A stretch of DNA of 42,147 nt from Propionibacteriaceae bacterium (GCA_003158895.1 PMLO01000024.1:1-42147); one strand, 5' to 3'; shown: positions 7,526 to 16,201, counted from the stretch's first letter. Notes: generated by a model not told the origin, from the letters alone. Made by a program: numbers and translations.

Positions 7526-10024
7526 CTACGACCTGCGCTGCCATCCACCCTGCCGGGGCGAGCGCGGTCCGGAACGCGGACGGCGGTGGAGTACCGGCGG
7601 CGCAACGATCGCTGCGTACTGCGCCTCCGACACGACCTCGCCCGGATCGCCGGCGCCGGCGATGTCGGTCACGCGGGGGTCGTCGGGCGTCATCTCGACG
7701 AAGTCCGCCTTCACACCCGCCTGCTGGGCGAGCATCGCGACCTGACGGCGCTGGTGGCGCAGCAGGAGGCTGACGACGACGCCGTCCTCGCCGGCCCTGG
7801 CCGTACGGCCGGAGCGGTGCAGGTAGTCCTTGCCGTTGGCTGGCGGGTCGATCTGGAGCACGAGCGTCACGTCGTCGACGTGGATGCCGCGGGCGGCGAC
7901 GTCCGTCGCCACGAGCACCGGGAGACGCCCGTCCTTGAACGCCGCGAGCACCCGGGCGCGGGCGCCCTGGGTGAGGCCGCCGTGCAGGGCGCCGGCGAGG
8001 ACGCCCGACTCCCGGAACCGCTCGGCGATCCGCTCGGCGCCTTGCTGCGTACGAGCGAAGACGAGCGTACGGCCGCCGCGGCTGGCCACCCGGTTCGACA
8101 TGTCGTTCTTGTGGTGCGGCGCGACGAGCCAGAACTCGTGACGCATCGTGGAGATCGATGCCTGGTCAGAGTCGACCTCGTGGTGGACCGGGTCGTGCAT
8201 GTAGCGCTTGACGAGGTTGTCGACCGCACCGTCGAGTGTCGCCGAGAACAGCAGTCGCTGTCCGTCCGCGGGGGTCTCGTCGACGATGCGGGTGACGGCC
8301 GGCCAGAAGCCGAGGTCGGCCATGTGGTCGGCCTCGTCGAGGACTGTGACCTCGACGTTCGCGAGCGACGCGGCGCCCTGGTCGAGGAGGTCAACGAGGC
8401 GGCCCGGTGTGGCGACCACGACATCGACGCCACGCTCGAATGCGCGCAGCTGCGGTCCGTACGGCATGCCGCCGGCGACCAGCGTCACGTCCAGGCCGGT
8501 GGCCCGAGCGAGTGGTGCGAGCACGTCGGCGACCTGCATCGCGAGCTCACGGGTCGGCACGAGCACCAGGCCGCGGACCCCCATTCCACGCTTGGTCGAG
8601 AGCCGGGTGAGCATCGGCAGACCGAACCCGAGCGTCTTGCCGGATCCGGTACGACCCCGGCCGAGCACATCCTTGCCCTCGAGCGCGTCGGGGATGGTGG
8701 CGGCCTGGATCGGGAACGGCTCGGTGATGCCCATGCCGTTGAGCACGGCGGTCAACTCTGACGGTACGCCGAGGTCGGCGAAGCCGGTCCCCGTCGCCGC
8801 AACGGCTTTCACCTCAGGAGCTGTCCACTCCATCTGGTCGGCGTTGGGCTCGTTGTTGCCCTGCCTGCCGGCCCCATGGCCATGATCGGCGACCGATCGA
8901 GCGCGGTCCATGCCAGGCCTGCGGTCCTCCCACGGGCGGTCCGGACGCTGCGGCCGGTCGCGCCGGGAGTCATCGCTGCGGTAGCGGGGGCGGTCGTTGC
9001 TGGAGCTCGGACGGTCGTTGCTGGAGCTCGGACGGTCGTTGCTGTAGCTCGGACGATCGTTGGTGCCGTAACGCGGACGGTCGCCCGTCGCGGGGCGGTC
9101 ACTGTGCTCTGATCCGCGCCAGGGCGGCGTACCGGTCTGGGGCCGGTCGTCGCTGCGGCGCGGAGCCGAGCTCTCACGGCTGTCGCGGGCGTCGGCCCAG
9201 CGACCCGAGGAGCCGACCTGGTCGCGGCGTGCGTTCTCGTCCGACCAGTTGCGGGACTTGTTGTCGCGCCCGGCCTGCCAGCGGCTGTTCGGCAGCTCGC
9301 GGGCGCGGCCCGAGTCGGCGCGGTCGCGGTTATCGGAGCGGTTGTCGGTGCGGTTCTCGTAGCGCGGGCGGTCGTCCGTACGACCCGTGCTCGAGCGGTC
9401 GCCGTAGCGAGGACGATCATCCGTACGGCCGTTGCTGGTGCTGCTCGACCCATATCGCGGGCGGTCCTCGGTACGGCCGCTGCTCGAACGATCCCCGTAG
9501 CGAGGACGGTCATCCGTACGGCCGGTAGCGGGACGGTCGTAGCGGGGGCGGTCGTCCGCACGGGGAGCGCTGGAGCGGTCGCCGTAGCGGGGGCGGTCCT
9601 GGCGGTCGTCGGTACGCGGGGCGCTGGACCGATCTCCATAGCGAGGGCGGTCATCGCTGCCTGCGGTCGCCGGCCGGTCGCCGTAGCGGGGGCGGTCATC
9701 GCTGCCTGCGGTCGCCGGCCGGTCGCCGTAGCGGGGGCGGTCCTGGCGGTCGTTGGTACGCGGGGCGCTCGAGCGATCTGCGTAGCGAGGGCGATCCGGG
9801 CGCTCAGTGGAAGGGCCGCGGTCGTTGCGGTCGGCGAAGCTGTTGCGGTCGGTGGTGCGTCCGTTCACCGGCCGGTACTCGCTACGTCCCGTACCCTCAC
9901 GACGGTCGCTCCCCCGCCCGGCGCCGGACGTGGGCCGTGGAGCGCTCGTACGCATCTTCTTCTGGGAGGCCGTCCAGCGCTGCTTGGGACCTTTGGACGC
10001 GCGGCGAGAAACAGACTCGGCCAT
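7526..10024 (-). CDS. DEAD-box ATP-dependent RNA helicase with long repetitive N-terminal tail
   Basis: This is 832 residues. The catalytic core begins near residue 410: Q-motif region GITEPFPIQAATIP, Walker A GRTGSGKT (about 456), PTRELA, VVATPGRL, DEAD motif VLDEADHMADLGF (about 560), SAT, then helicase-C with LVFARTQQ, ATDVAARGIHV and HRSGRTARAG. A basic tail ends QRRS. Residues 1-400 are a disordered, Arg/Asp/Ser-rich tract with about twelve DRPRY units, unlike the usual C-terminal RGG tails of bacterial DEAD-box proteins. The likely role is unwinding of rRNA or mRNA secondary structure (ribosome assembly, cold shock or RNA decay). The 5' leader has a hairpin and, further upstream, four 21-bp repeats. 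No good Shine-Dalgarno precedes ATG 10024. Confidence 0.93.
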   Translation of the reverse strand: MAESVSRRASKGPKQRWTASQKKMRTSAPRPTSGAGRGSDRREGTGRSEYRPVNGRTTDRNSFADRNDRGPSTERPDRPRYADRSSAPRTNDRQDRPRYGDRPATAGSDDRPRYGDRPATAGSDDRPRYGDRSSAPRTDDRQDRPRYGDRSSAPRADDRPRYDRPATGRTDDRPRYGDRSSSGRTEDRPRYGSSSTSNGRTDDRPRYGDRSSTGRTDDRPRYENRTDNRSDNRDRADSGRARELPNSRWQAGRDNKSRNWSDENARRDQVGSSGRWADARDSRESSAPRRSDDRPQTGTPPWRGSEHSDRPATGDRPRYGTNDRPSYSNDRPSSSNDRPSSSNDRPRYRSDDSRRDRPQRPDRPWEDRRPGMDRARSVADHGHGAGRQGNNEPNADQMEWTAPEVKAVAATGTGFADLGVPSELTAVLNGMGITEPFPIQAATIPDALEGKDVLGRGRTGSGKTLGFGLPMLTRLSTKRGMGVRGLVLVPTRELAMQVADVLAPLARATGLDVTLVAGGMPYGPQLRAFERGVDVVVATPGRLVDLLDQGAASLANVEVTVLDEADHMADLGFWPAVTRIVDETPADGQRLLFSATLDGAVDNLVKRYMHDPVHHEVDSDQASISTMRHEFWLVAPHHKNDMSNRVASRGGRTLVFARTQQGAERIAERFRESGVLAGALHGGLTQGARARVLAAFKDGRLPVLVATDVAARGIHVDDVTLVLQIDPPANGKDYLHRSGRTARAGEDGVVVSLLLRHQRRQVAMLAQQAGVKADFVEMTPDDPRVTDIAGAGDPGEVVSEAQYAAIVAPPVLHRRPRSGPRSPRQGGWQRRS
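8977..9800 (-). repeat. Coding repeats for DRPRY motifs in the helicase N-terminus
   Basis: The forward strand shows GTAGCGxGGxCGGTC-type blocks about every 45 bp. One 45-bp unit is perfectly tandem-duplicated (TGCGGTCGCCGG recurs at 9661 and 9706), encoding DRPRYGDRPATAGSD twice. A separate 21-bp unit (GTCGTTGCTGGAGCTCGGACG) is repeated two to three times around 8995-9060, encoding NDRPSSS. Exact duplication next to diverged units indicates recent in-frame expansion by slippage or recombination. Confidence 0.85.
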
Positions 10025-10045
10025 GGGGGAAACTCATCTCTACAA

Positions 10046-10077
10046 CAACGGGCGCAGACCAGCGCCATCACCCGTTG
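10046..10077 (-). promoter_or_regulatory. Stem-loop in the 5' leader of the helicase gene
   Basis: CAACGGG (10046-10052) pairs with CCCGTTG (10071-10077). Within it GGCGC (10051-10055) pairs with GCGCC (10062-10066). The two stems share GG at 10051-10052, so they are alternative or partly exclusive folds. It sits 22 bases upstream of the helicase ATG, inside the expected transcript. A regulatory role (for example autoregulation by the helicase) is inference. Confidence 0.5.
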
Positions 10078-10099
10078 CGGACGCACCCGGGCTGGTCCA

Positions 10100-10105
10100 A
10101 CTCTA
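10100..10105 (-). promoter_or_regulatory. Putative -10 hexamer TAGAGT for the helicase gene
   Basis: TAGAGT on the minus strand lies about 75 bases upstream of the helicase start, which would give a leader of about 65-70 nt containing the hairpin. The same TAGAGT hexamer occurs at the glmS, lactonase and GT4 promoters in this window. No convincing -35 is visible. Confidence 0.4.
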
Positions 10106-10150
10106 CCATCCGCCCGCTCGCGCCCTCCCCGACCGGCGAGCCCGCAGGTT

Positions 10151-10235
10151 GAGGAGAGCACCTATCCGTTTGGGGAGAGGACTTGTACGGGCGAGGAGAG
10201 GACCTGTGCGCTCGAGGAGAGGACCTGTACCGCTC
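10151..10235. repeat. Four tandem 21/22-bp iterons (GAGGAGAGGACCTGT core)
   Basis: Units are 10151-10171, 10172-10192, 10193-10213 and 10214-10235, each beginning (G/T)GGGAGAG or GAGGAGAG followed by GACCTGT or a close variant and a short variable end. The period of 21 bp equals two helical turns, placing all copies on one DNA face. They start 9 bp after the stop of the 113-residue membrane protein gene and end about 127 bp upstream of the helicase start. The outermost copy (10151) is the most diverged. Confidence 0.85.
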
Positions 10236-10244
10236 GACGACCCC

Positions 10245-10586
10245 TCAGCCGGTGACCCACAGCAGCAGGAACAACCCGCAACCGACGAGACCGACTGCGC
10301 CACCAGCCGTACGCCAGCGTTGCTTCTGGTCCGGGTCGACCCACTGGAGGAAGGTGAAGGGCAAGGCCACCAGCGCGGTGGCCAGCAGGGCGAGCACCAC
10401 GTAGACCGAGACCTCGGACTCGACGCGCGAGTGGCCGTGCTCGAACCCGACGTGCCAGGCGTTCCACGCGACGAGCCCCGCGCCGATCCAGCTCACGACA
10501 CCGGCCGCGACCACACCGCCGATCACGACCGTGCGCGGCACGGCGCGCGGTGCGACGGGCCTGGGCTCCGGCTCAGAGGTGCTCAT
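10245..10586 (-). CDS. Small membrane protein, unknown function
   Basis: The protein is 113 residues from ATG 10586, one base after the Dabb gene stop (TGAgATG), so it is coupled to it. A Pro/Glu-rich N-terminus is followed by three predicted membrane segments: about residues 20-45 (VVIGGVVAAGVVSWIGAGL), 60-80 (VSVYVVLALLATALVALPF) and 95-112 (AVGLVGCGLFLLLWV). A charged loop VDPDQKQRW separates the last two. I do not recognise a family. The tandem iterons begin just after its stop codon, so they are either its 3' end or the control region of the next gene. Confidence 0.7.
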   Translation of the reverse strand: MSTSEPEPRPVAPRAVPRTVVIGGVVAAGVVSWIGAGLVAWNAWHVGFEHGHSRVESEVSVYVVLALLATALVALPFTFLQWVDPDQKQRWRTAGGAVGLVGCGLFLLLWVTG

Positions 10587-10587
10587 C

Positions 10588-10884
10588 TCAGACGGTGACG
10601 AAGTCGTACTCCTGGAAGGCAGCCACCTCATCACGCCACCGGGACGTGGTGAAGGCGACGTGGGCGGGATGGGTGTTGTACGCGTCGTAGGCGTCCTGGT
10701 CGACGAACACCATCGAGAACTGCCAGGTCAGGTCGCTCTTCGGGTTCACCTGTCGGTTGATCGTGAACTCGGTGACCCCCGGGATCGCGGTGAGCGTTGT
10801 GCGCGCTGTGCTCAGGAACTCGGTCTCGGCCTGCGAGCCGGCCTCATGAGCGAGCCGGAACACCACAGTGTGCTGGATGGACAT
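10588..10884 (-). CDS. Dabb (stress-responsive alpha/beta-barrel) domain protein
   Basis: The product is 98 residues with the ferredoxin-like Dabb pattern: IQHTVVFRL at the start, FLSTARTTLTAIPGVTEFTINRQVN, then WQFSMVFVDQDAYDAYNTHPAHVAFT. Such proteins form small dimeric barrels; some act in polyketide or catabolic pathways, many are uncharacterised. ATG 10884 was chosen because GAGAGG lies eight bases upstream; an ATG at 10911 has no ribosome-binding site. It lies 33 bp after purL and is probably co-transcribed with it and with the following membrane protein gene. Confidence 0.85.
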   Translation of the reverse strand: MSIQHTVVFRLAHEAGSQAETEFLSTARTTLTAIPGVTEFTINRQVNPKSDLTWQFSMVFVDQDAYDAYNTHPAHVAFTTSRWRDEVAAFQEYDFVTV

Positions 10885-10917
10885 GGAAGAAGCCTCTCTC
10901 GTACGACTCATGACGGG

Positions 10918-13900
10918 TCAGTCGACCCAGACCCTCGCGTTGCGGAACATCCTCTGCCACGGGCTGACCTGCTCGAGCGGAGCCGAGCTCCAGGACAGCT
11001 GCGCATTCCTGGCGACCCGCTCCGGATGCGGCATCATCGCCGTGAATCGCCCATCAGGCGTTGTCACCGCGGTAAGGCCGTCCGGGGAGCCGTTGGGATT
11101 GGCCGGGTACGACACAGCAGGCGTCCCGTCGGCGTGTACGAACCGTACCGACCGCACCACGGAACCCGCATCGCCCTGCGCCGAGAAGTCGGCCAGCCCC
11201 TCGCCGTGCGCGACGGCGATCGGCATGCGACTTCCGGCCATGCCCGCGAGGAACAGCGACGGCGACTCGAGCACCTCGACGAGGCTGAGACGCGCCTCGA
11301 ACTGCTCCGACCGGTTCCGCGTGAACCGGGGCCACGCCTCGGCCCCGGGGATCAGGTCGGCCAGCGCGCCGAACATCTGGCACCCGTTGCAGATGCCGAG
11401 CCCGAACGTGTCCTCGCGGTGGAAGAACGCCTCGAACGCGTCAGTCAGCCGCGGGTTGAACAGTACGGATCGCGCCCAGCCCTCGCCCGCGCCGAGCGTG
11501 TCGCCGTACGAGAACCCGCCGCACGCCACCACGCCCACCACGTCGGCCAGGTCGAAGCGGCCCGTCTGGAGGTCGGTCATGTGCACGTCGTACGTGGCGA
11601 AGCCGGCCGCGTGGAACGCGTATGCCGTCTCCACGTGACTGTTCACACCCTGCTCGCGCAGGATCGCGACCTTCGGCCGCACGCCCCGCGCGATGTACGG
11701 CGCGGCCACATCACGCACAGGGTCGTACGACGGCGCCACGATCAACGTCGGTGCCTCGGCCCCGACGGCGGCGTGCTCTTCATCGGCGCACTCGGGGTTG
11801 TCCCGCAGCCCCGCTATCCGCCAGGACACCTCATCCCACGCCTGCGCCAGGTCGGTCAGATCCTCGTCCAGGACCTCTTCGCCCACGATGTCCACCCGCA
11901 CCCGGCGATCCTCGGTGGTGTGACCCACGACACGGCTCAGCTCCCCGAGTCCGTGGTCCCCCAGCACCTCCAGGACCCGCCCCGCGTCGGCTTCAGCGAC
12001 CCCCAGTATGACGCCCAGCTCCTCGCTGAACAGCGCTGCGACTCGGCTCACGTCGATCTCCACGCCGGTCGCGCCCGCGAACGCCAGCTCGCAGGCCGCG
12101 GCCCACAAACCGCCGTCGGAACGGTCGTGATAGGCCGTGACGAGCCCTTCGGACCGCAGTGCCCCCAGCGCAGATGCCAGCGCGACAAAGCGCGACGGGT
12201 CGTCGAGGTCGGGTACGACATCGCCGTACTGCCCATTCACCTGCGCCAGCATCGACCCGCCGAGCCGGTCCCTGCCTGCGCCGAGGTCGACGAGGACCAA
12301 TGCCGACCCAGGCCTCAGCTCCGGCGTCCAGGTACCAGCCACACTCGGCAGCGACGCGAACGCCGACACCACGAGTGACACCGGCGACGTGACCTGCCGA
12401 GACTCCCCGGACCCATCCACCCAGCGCGTACGCATCGACAGCGAGTCCTTGCCCACGGGCACCGACACCCCGAGGGCGGGGCACAGCTCCATGGCGACGG
12501 CCTGCACCGTGTCGTACAGTGCCGCGTCCTCACCGTCCTCGCCGCAGGCGGCCATCCAGTTGCAGCTCAGCTTGACGCCGGACAAGGTCACGGGCGCCGC
12601 GAACAGGTTCGTCAGCGCCTCGCCGACGGCCATCCGTCCGGACGCGGGCGCGTTCACCGACGCCAGCGGCATCCGCTCCCCCGACGCCATCGCCTGACCG
12701 GCGAGACCCGTGTAGTCGGACAGCGTCACTGCCACGTCGGCCACGGGCACCTGCCACGGACCGACCATCTGGTCGCGGTGGTTGAGGCCTCCGACCGTAC
12801 GGTCTCCGATCGTGATGAGGAACCGCTTCGACGCGACCGACGGATGCCGCAGGATCGCGTACGCGGCATGGCGCAGGTCGACTCCCGCGAGGTCGAGCTC
12901 GGGCGCGTGGTGTGCGACACGACGAACGTCCCGCGTCATCCGCGGCGGCTTGCCGAACAGCACCTCCATGGGCATGTCGATCGGCCGGTCGTCACCTGGA
13001 GAGTCGGCAGCCCCTGGCGCCAGCACCAGCAGCCCGTCGTCGCGGGCGGCGCCGACCACCGAGTACGGGCACCGCTCCCGCTCGCACAGCGCCGCGAACC
13101 CCTCCAGCGACTCGGGGGCGATCGCCAGCACGTACCGCTCCTGGCTCTCGTTGCTCCAGATCTCCTTCGGCGCGAGACCCGACTCCTCCACCGGCACCGC
13201 CGACAGGTCGAACCGGGCGCCGAGCCCGGCTCCGTCGACGAGCTCGGGGAACGCGTTGGACAGGCCGCCCGCTCCGACGTCGTGGATCGAGAGGATGGGG
13301 TTGTCGGCGCCCATGCGCCAGCAGTGGTTGATGACCTCTTGGGCGCGGCGCTGGATCTCGGGGTTGCCGCGCTGGACGGAGTCGAAGTCGAGCTCGGCCG
13401 CGTTGGCGCCGGACGCCATCGACGACGCCGCACCGCCGCCCATGCCGATCCGCATGCCGGGACCGCCGATCTGTACCAGGAGCGTGCCCGCTTCGTAGGA
13501 GATCTTCTCGGTCTGGCCAGCACTGATGTACCCGAGCCCGCCGGCGCTCATGATCGGCTTGTGGTAGCCGCGGCGCACGCCGTCGACCGTCTGCTCGTAC
13601 ACGCGGAAGAAGCCCCCGAGTCCGGGCCGGCCGAACTCGTTGTTGAACGCGGCCGCGCCCAGCGGCCCGGCGATCATGATGTCGAGCGGGGTGGCGATGT
13701 GGTCGGGCGCGCCGTAGGGGTCGCGCTCCCACGGCTCGTCCGTACCGGGTAGGTGGAGGTTCGACACGGCGAACCCCGTGAGGCCCGCTTTCGGCGCCGA
13801 GCCGCGGCCCGTCGCGCCCTCGTCGCGGATCTCGCCCCCGGACCCGGTCGCCGCGCCCGGGAACGGGCTGATGGCGGTCGGGTGGTTGTGGGTCTCGACC

Positions 13901-14802
13901 TTCATGAGCACGTGGACCTCGTCGGACGTCGCCACGTATTCGCTCGGCCCGTCGCTCTCCTCCGGCGCCCACCGGGTGATGAGGCCGCCCTCCATGACAG
14001 AGGCGTTGTCCTTGTACGCGACCACCGTGCCATGGCCGTTCATGGCCTCGGTGTGGCGGATCATCGCGAACAGCGACCTGTCCTGCGGCACTCCATCGAC
14101 GATGAAGTCGGCGTTGAAGATCTTGTGGCGGCAGTGCTCCGAGTTCGCCTGCGCGAACATCATGAGCTCGACGTCGGTGGGGTTGCGCTCGAGGCCTGTG
14201 AACGCGGTGACGAGGTAGTCGATCTCGTCGTCGGACAGCGCCAGCCCGAACGCGACGTTGGCCTCTTCAATGGCGGTACGACCGCGTCCGATCACATCGA
14301 CGTGAGCCATCGGCTCGGCCTCGCGCTCATCGAAGAGCCTTGCCGCGTCGGCGATGGACGCGAACGCGGACTCCGTCATGCGGTCGTGGAGAAGGTCGGC
14401 GCAGGTGGCCCAGTCGGCATCGGAGAGGAGCGCGTCGCTGGCGAGCGTGTACTCGACGACCCGCTCCACCCGTCGTACCGCCACCCCACAGCTGTGCGCG
14501 ATGTCGGTCGCCTTCGACGCCCACGGTGAGAGCGTGCCGAGGCGGGGAGCGACGACGACGGTGGCGGTGGCGGACCCGGTTGCGACCGGACCTGCCTGCG
14601 GTCCGTACGTGAGGAGGCGGGTCACCGTCTCGGAGGTTGGGGCGTCAAGCGCCGCGTCGCTGGCGACCTGGTGCACGTATCGGGCGGTCACCTCGCTCAC
14701 CGCGGGTACGGCCGCGTGCAGGCGCCGTACGAGCGCGGCGGCCCTGAACGGCGACAAGGCATTGCCGCCTCCGACTGAGGTCAGCACGTACGCGTGGGGC
14801 AT
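10918..14802 (-). CDS. purL: Phosphoribosylformylglycinamidine synthase, single-chain (large) form
   Basis: The protein is 1294 residues, matching the E. coli-type large PurL. It contains the N-terminal PurS-like region, two AIRS-type ATP-grasp-like halves (motifs FAQANSEHCRHKIFNA, KVETHNHPTAISPFPGAATG, PVGKDSLSM) and a C-terminal class I glutaminase. Catalytic Cys1138 sits in GICNGCQ and His1259/Glu1261 in MMPHPER, nearly the same numbering as the E. coli enzyme (Cys1135, His1260, Glu1262). The reaction is FGAR + Gln + ATP to FGAM in purine synthesis. Most Actinobacteria instead encode separate PurS, PurQ and small PurL. The start at ATG 14802 has GGAG five bases upstream. A TAGTGT at 14845-14840 is a possible -10. 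Confidence 0.96.
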   Translation of the reverse strand: MPHAYVLTSVGGGNALSPFRAAALVRRLHAAVPAVSEVTARYVHQVASDAALDAPTSETVTRLLTYGPQAGPVATGSATATVVVAPRLGTLSPWASKATDIAHSCGVAVRRVERVVEYTLASDALLSDADWATCADLLHDRMTESAFASIADAARLFDEREAEPMAHVDVIGRGRTAIEEANVAFGLALSDDEIDYLVTAFTGLERNPTDVELMMFAQANSEHCRHKIFNADFIVDGVPQDRSLFAMIRHTEAMNGHGTVVAYKDNASVMEGGLITRWAPEESDGPSEYVATSDEVHVLMKVETHNHPTAISPFPGAATGSGGEIRDEGATGRGSAPKAGLTGFAVSNLHLPGTDEPWERDPYGAPDHIATPLDIMIAGPLGAAAFNNEFGRPGLGGFFRVYEQTVDGVRRGYHKPIMSAGGLGYISAGQTEKISYEAGTLLVQIGGPGMRIGMGGGAASSMASGANAAELDFDSVQRGNPEIQRRAQEVINHCWRMGADNPILSIHDVGAGGLSNAFPELVDGAGLGARFDLSAVPVEESGLAPKEIWSNESQERYVLAIAPESLEGFAALCERERCPYSVVGAARDDGLLVLAPGAADSPGDDRPIDMPMEVLFGKPPRMTRDVRRVAHHAPELDLAGVDLRHAAYAILRHPSVASKRFLITIGDRTVGGLNHRDQMVGPWQVPVADVAVTLSDYTGLAGQAMASGERMPLASVNAPASGRMAVGEALTNLFAAPVTLSGVKLSCNWMAACGEDGEDAALYDTVQAVAMELCPALGVSVPVGKDSLSMRTRWVDGSGESRQVTSPVSLVVSAFASLPSVAGTWTPELRPGSALVLVDLGAGRDRLGGSMLAQVNGQYGDVVPDLDDPSRFVALASALGALRSEGLVTAYHDRSDGGLWAAACELAFAGATGVEIDVSRVAALFSEELGVILGVAEADAGRVLEVLGDHGLGELSRVVGHTTEDRRVRVDIVGEEVLDEDLTDLAQAWDEVSWRIAGLRDNPECADEEHAAVGAEAPTLIVAPSYDPVRDVAAPYIARGVRPKVAILREQGVNSHVETAYAFHAAGFATYDVHMTDLQTGRFDLADVVGVVACGGFSYGDTLGAGEGWARSVLFNPRLTDAFEAFFHREDTFGLGICNGCQMFGALADLIPGAEAWPRFTRNRSEQFEARLSLVEVLESPSLFLAGMAGSRMPIAVAHGEGLADFSAQGDAGSVVRSVRFVHADGTPAVSYPANPNGSPDGLTAVTTPDGRFTAMMPHPERVARNAQLSWSSAPLEQVSPWQRMFRNARVWVD

Positions 14803-14898
14803 GGCAGCTCCGGATCAAGTCGGTCGGTCGGCGCCGCCAACACTAGTGCCCGGCACCGGTCCCGCCGTCACAGGATCCGGCCCCAGGGGCCATGCCCA

Positions 14899-16107
14899 TC
14901 AACCGGATACGCGCTCAGGTAACCGGCGTCGTTGCTGGTTGTCAGGCATGCCGATGATGACGAATGCGAGCATCATGAGCACAACGCAGAAACCGATCAA
15001 GGTGGGTACCAGGTACCCTGCCACCGTCACGACAAGGAGCGCCGGGATCCCGATGGCGGGACGTCGGATCGCCAACAGAACGCAGGCGACCACGAGAAGC
15101 AACAGGTGGTGGGTCCAGGTGATCTCGGTGACCAACCCAGCCGAGATTCCCATGATCAGGGTGGCTTCCAACTCTTGGCCGCGCACGAAGAGCCTTCTGG
15201 ACCGCCATGCGGCGAAACCAAGAACAATGGCTGAGCCGACGACCCAGCTGATGTTGAGCGGCGAACCGATGAGGCCGAGCCGGGACAGGACTCCGTAGAT
15301 TGACCAGTTGTCCCACCGGGCGAGATCTCCCATCGAGTTGCCGATCACGTCACGCTGGAGCCAGTAGCGCTCACTGTCCGGCCAACGAAAGACCGCGCCT
15401 ATCACGGCGGCAACGCCGAAGGCTCCGCACGCGTTGAGTGCTGCGCGCCACTGTCTGGTCACCAGGTAGTACGGCACCAAGATCATCGGTGTCAGCTTGA
15501 TCGAGCCGGCCAGTCCTACAAGCACGCCTCGCCAACGGGGCGGGAGTAGCGTCACATCGATCAGCACCAGAGCAGCGACCGCGAAGGATATCTGCCCGAA
15601 CTGCATGTTCACCACAGCCGGGATCGAGGTAGCTATCAGCATCGAGACCCCGACCCAGATGAAGAGTGAGACCGCCTTACGGCCCACCGCCTCCCGGCGT
15701 GCATCGACGACGCTGTAACAACCGACAAGCGCAACCACCACGAGAACTGTAGTGACGACCGCCAGCAGCATCTTGCTGGCGCTGGAGGAAACCAGGGCAA
15801 GAGGAAGCATCACCAAAGAGGCGAATGGTGGATAGACAAAGCCCATATTCGCATTCTGCTTAGGCATAGAGACGTAGAAGGTGTAAACGCTGTTGCCGTG
15901 AAGCATGTCGGTCAGAGCGCCGCGATAGATCCCCAAATCGATGTTCTCACCCCAGATGCCGAGGGACACCATGAAGACCCCCAAAGGGAGTATTGCGAGT
16001 ATCAGGCCCATCAGACGTCGAGGAGGGTTGGTGGACGCAACCAGCGGCTGGATGTCCTGATCGGTCTGCGGCACGATGTCAGACTCGTGAAGATGAGAGA
16101 CCGTCAT
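14899..16107 (-). CDS. GT87-family polyprenol-phosphate-dependent mannosyltransferase (DUF2029/PimE-like)
   Basis: This is 402 residues of multi-pass membrane protein with about nine to eleven helices. After the first helix comes ENIDLGIYRGALTDMLHG and FVYPPFASLVMLPLAL, the conserved luminal Asp plus YPP block of GT87 enzymes; later SIKLTPMILVPYYLVTRQWRAA matches the family KxxP motif. GT87 members (for example PimE) add alpha-1,2-mannose from polyprenyl-phosphate-mannose to lipoglycans on the outer membrane face. The acceptor here is unknown. Base composition is clearly lower in GC than its neighbours (the 60 bases from 15841 are about 50% GC), suggesting different ancestry. It precedes purL on the same strand with a gap of 96 bp. 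Confidence 0.85.
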   Translation of the reverse strand: MTVSHLHESDIVPQTDQDIQPLVASTNPPRRLMGLILAILPLGVFMVSLGIWGENIDLGIYRGALTDMLHGNSVYTFYVSMPKQNANMGFVYPPFASLVMLPLALVSSSASKMLLAVVTTVLVVVALVGCYSVVDARREAVGRKAVSLFIWVGVSMLIATSIPAVVNMQFGQISFAVAALVLIDVTLLPPRWRGVLVGLAGSIKLTPMILVPYYLVTRQWRAALNACGAFGVAAVIGAVFRWPDSERYWLQRDVIGNSMGDLARWDNWSIYGVLSRLGLIGSPLNISWVVGSAIVLGFAAWRSRRLFVRGQELEATLIMGISAGLVTEITWTHHLLLLVVACVLLAIRRPAIGIPALLVVTVAGYLVPTLIGFCVVLMMLAFVIIGMPDNQQRRRLPERVSG

Positions 16108-16201
16108 GACGGATCACCCGAGCCGCCACCCAACAGGCCGGTCTCGTGATCCGGGAAGGACGGACCCAACGACGTCGGGAACTTGTACGCAGTCTTGACC
16201 G

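Noticed and set aside
10151..10235. CRISPR array
   Set aside because: Units are directly tandem with almost no spacer, 21 bp long and imperfect; no cas genes are present.
10531..12378. A 615-codon plus-strand frame opposite purL
   Set aside because: Composition (Arg/His/Gly-rich) and complete overlap with the conserved purL coding sequence mark it as a shadow frame.
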